6,318 nt of DNA from Cyanobacteriota bacterium (lineage in GTDB: Bacteria; Cyanobacteriota; Cyanobacteriia; PCC-6307; Cyanobiaceae): the NCBI GenBank assembly GCA_947463165.1, contig CANHSW010000132.1:1-6318 (forward strand), written 5' to 3'. Position numbers and translations under genes: made by a program. This document shows, one piece after another, positions 6,183 through 6,318 of this stretch. Position 1 is the first letter of the stretch; each line of letters opens with the position of its first letter. Under the pieces are notes generated by a model. The model saw nothing but the letters and a program-made list of their open reading frames with translations, did not search any database and was not told where the DNA came from.

Positions 6183-6318
6183 CGCCTGAAGCTGCGCCAC
6201 TGCCAGAGCTGCTGCAGGCGAAGCTGCAGCCATTGAGGGAGCTGTGCGAGCGCTATGGCGTAGAGAAGCTGGAGCTGTTCGGTTCAGCGGCTCGCGGTGA
6301 GTTTGATCCAGGCCACAG
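6179..6318 (+). CDS. Second minimal nucleotidyltransferase, N-terminal part only (cut by window end)
   Basis: The ATG at 6179 overlaps the preceding stop (ATGA) and opens 46 full codons that run off the window. The translation begins [20 protein letters not shown] and includes LCERYGVEKLELFGSAARGE followed by FDPGH. LFGSAARGEF is the GS-containing start of the nucleotidyltransferase active site. The catalytic DxD should lie just beyond the window edge. The sequence resembles the nucleotidyltransferase family that usually pairs with DUF86/HepT-like HEPN toxins, and it is clearly different from the first nucleotidyltransferase (GSAARGEFDPG versus [10 protein letters not shown]), so it is not a recent duplicate. 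The 4-base overlap puts it in the same operon as hsdM. A HEPN gene, hsdS and hsdR may follow but cannot be seen. Confidence 0.8.
   Translation, partial: MTPEAAPLPELLQAKLQPLRELCERYGVEKLELFGSAARGEFDPGH

Noticed and set aside
5685..6233. Leftward frame of 182 codons opposite the nucleotidyltransferase genes
   Set aside because: Antisense to the GS-x10-DxD motif and to the two ATGA gene overlaps; no domain.
1..6318. CRISPR array, tRNA, rRNA or insertion sequence
   Set aside because: No regularly spaced repeats of CRISPR size, no cloverleaf or rRNA core sequences, and no transposase motifs or terminal inverted repeats were seen.

Overview
The window most likely comes from a GC-rich unicellular cyanobacterium of the Synechococcus/Cyanobium type. 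This is inferred from three things: a pheophorbide a oxygenase-type Rieske protein of the cyanobacterial/chloroplast PaO/Tic55/PTC52 group, a small Cys-motif protein that resembles ones I recall from picocyanobacteria, and two perfect HIP1 palindromes (GCGATCGC at 5983-5990 and 6042-6049).

Left part (1-1771) looks like ordinary chromosome. A possible leftward gene start (1-52) sits divergent to an intact 438-residue Rieske oxygenase (226-1542, +) with two C-terminal membrane helices. It converges with a 66-residue leftward Cys-rich protein (1571-1771, -), and a small hairpin lies between them.

Middle part (1886-4038) is a strip of decayed genes, all leftward. First comes a leucine-rich-repeat protein fused to a Ser/Thr kinase (1886-3227). 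It is complete in every domain but broken by a single extra base near 2345-2352. Further right is a vapBC-type toxin-antitoxin remnant. Its vapC has lost its middle, apparently by deletion between 7-base repeats, and has changed frame. Its vapB has no credible start for its DNA-binding N terminus. A 12-bp imperfect tandem repeat lies between kinase and vapC.

Right part (4126-6318, +) is the start of a type I restriction-modification operon. It opens with a complete HsdM (4126-5841), whose core has lower GC than its surroundings. HsdM is joined by an ATGA overlap to a minimal nucleotidyltransferase (5838-6182). That gene is joined by another ATGA overlap to a second, different minimal nucleotidyltransferase, cut by the window end (6179-6318). 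No HEPN partner, hsdS or hsdR is visible; they may lie to the right. The stack of two MNT-type nucleotidyltransferases translationally coupled behind hsdM is the most interesting arrangement here. It suggests a toxin-antitoxin or regulatory module embedded in a restriction operon, in a locus where other defence-type genes have already decayed.
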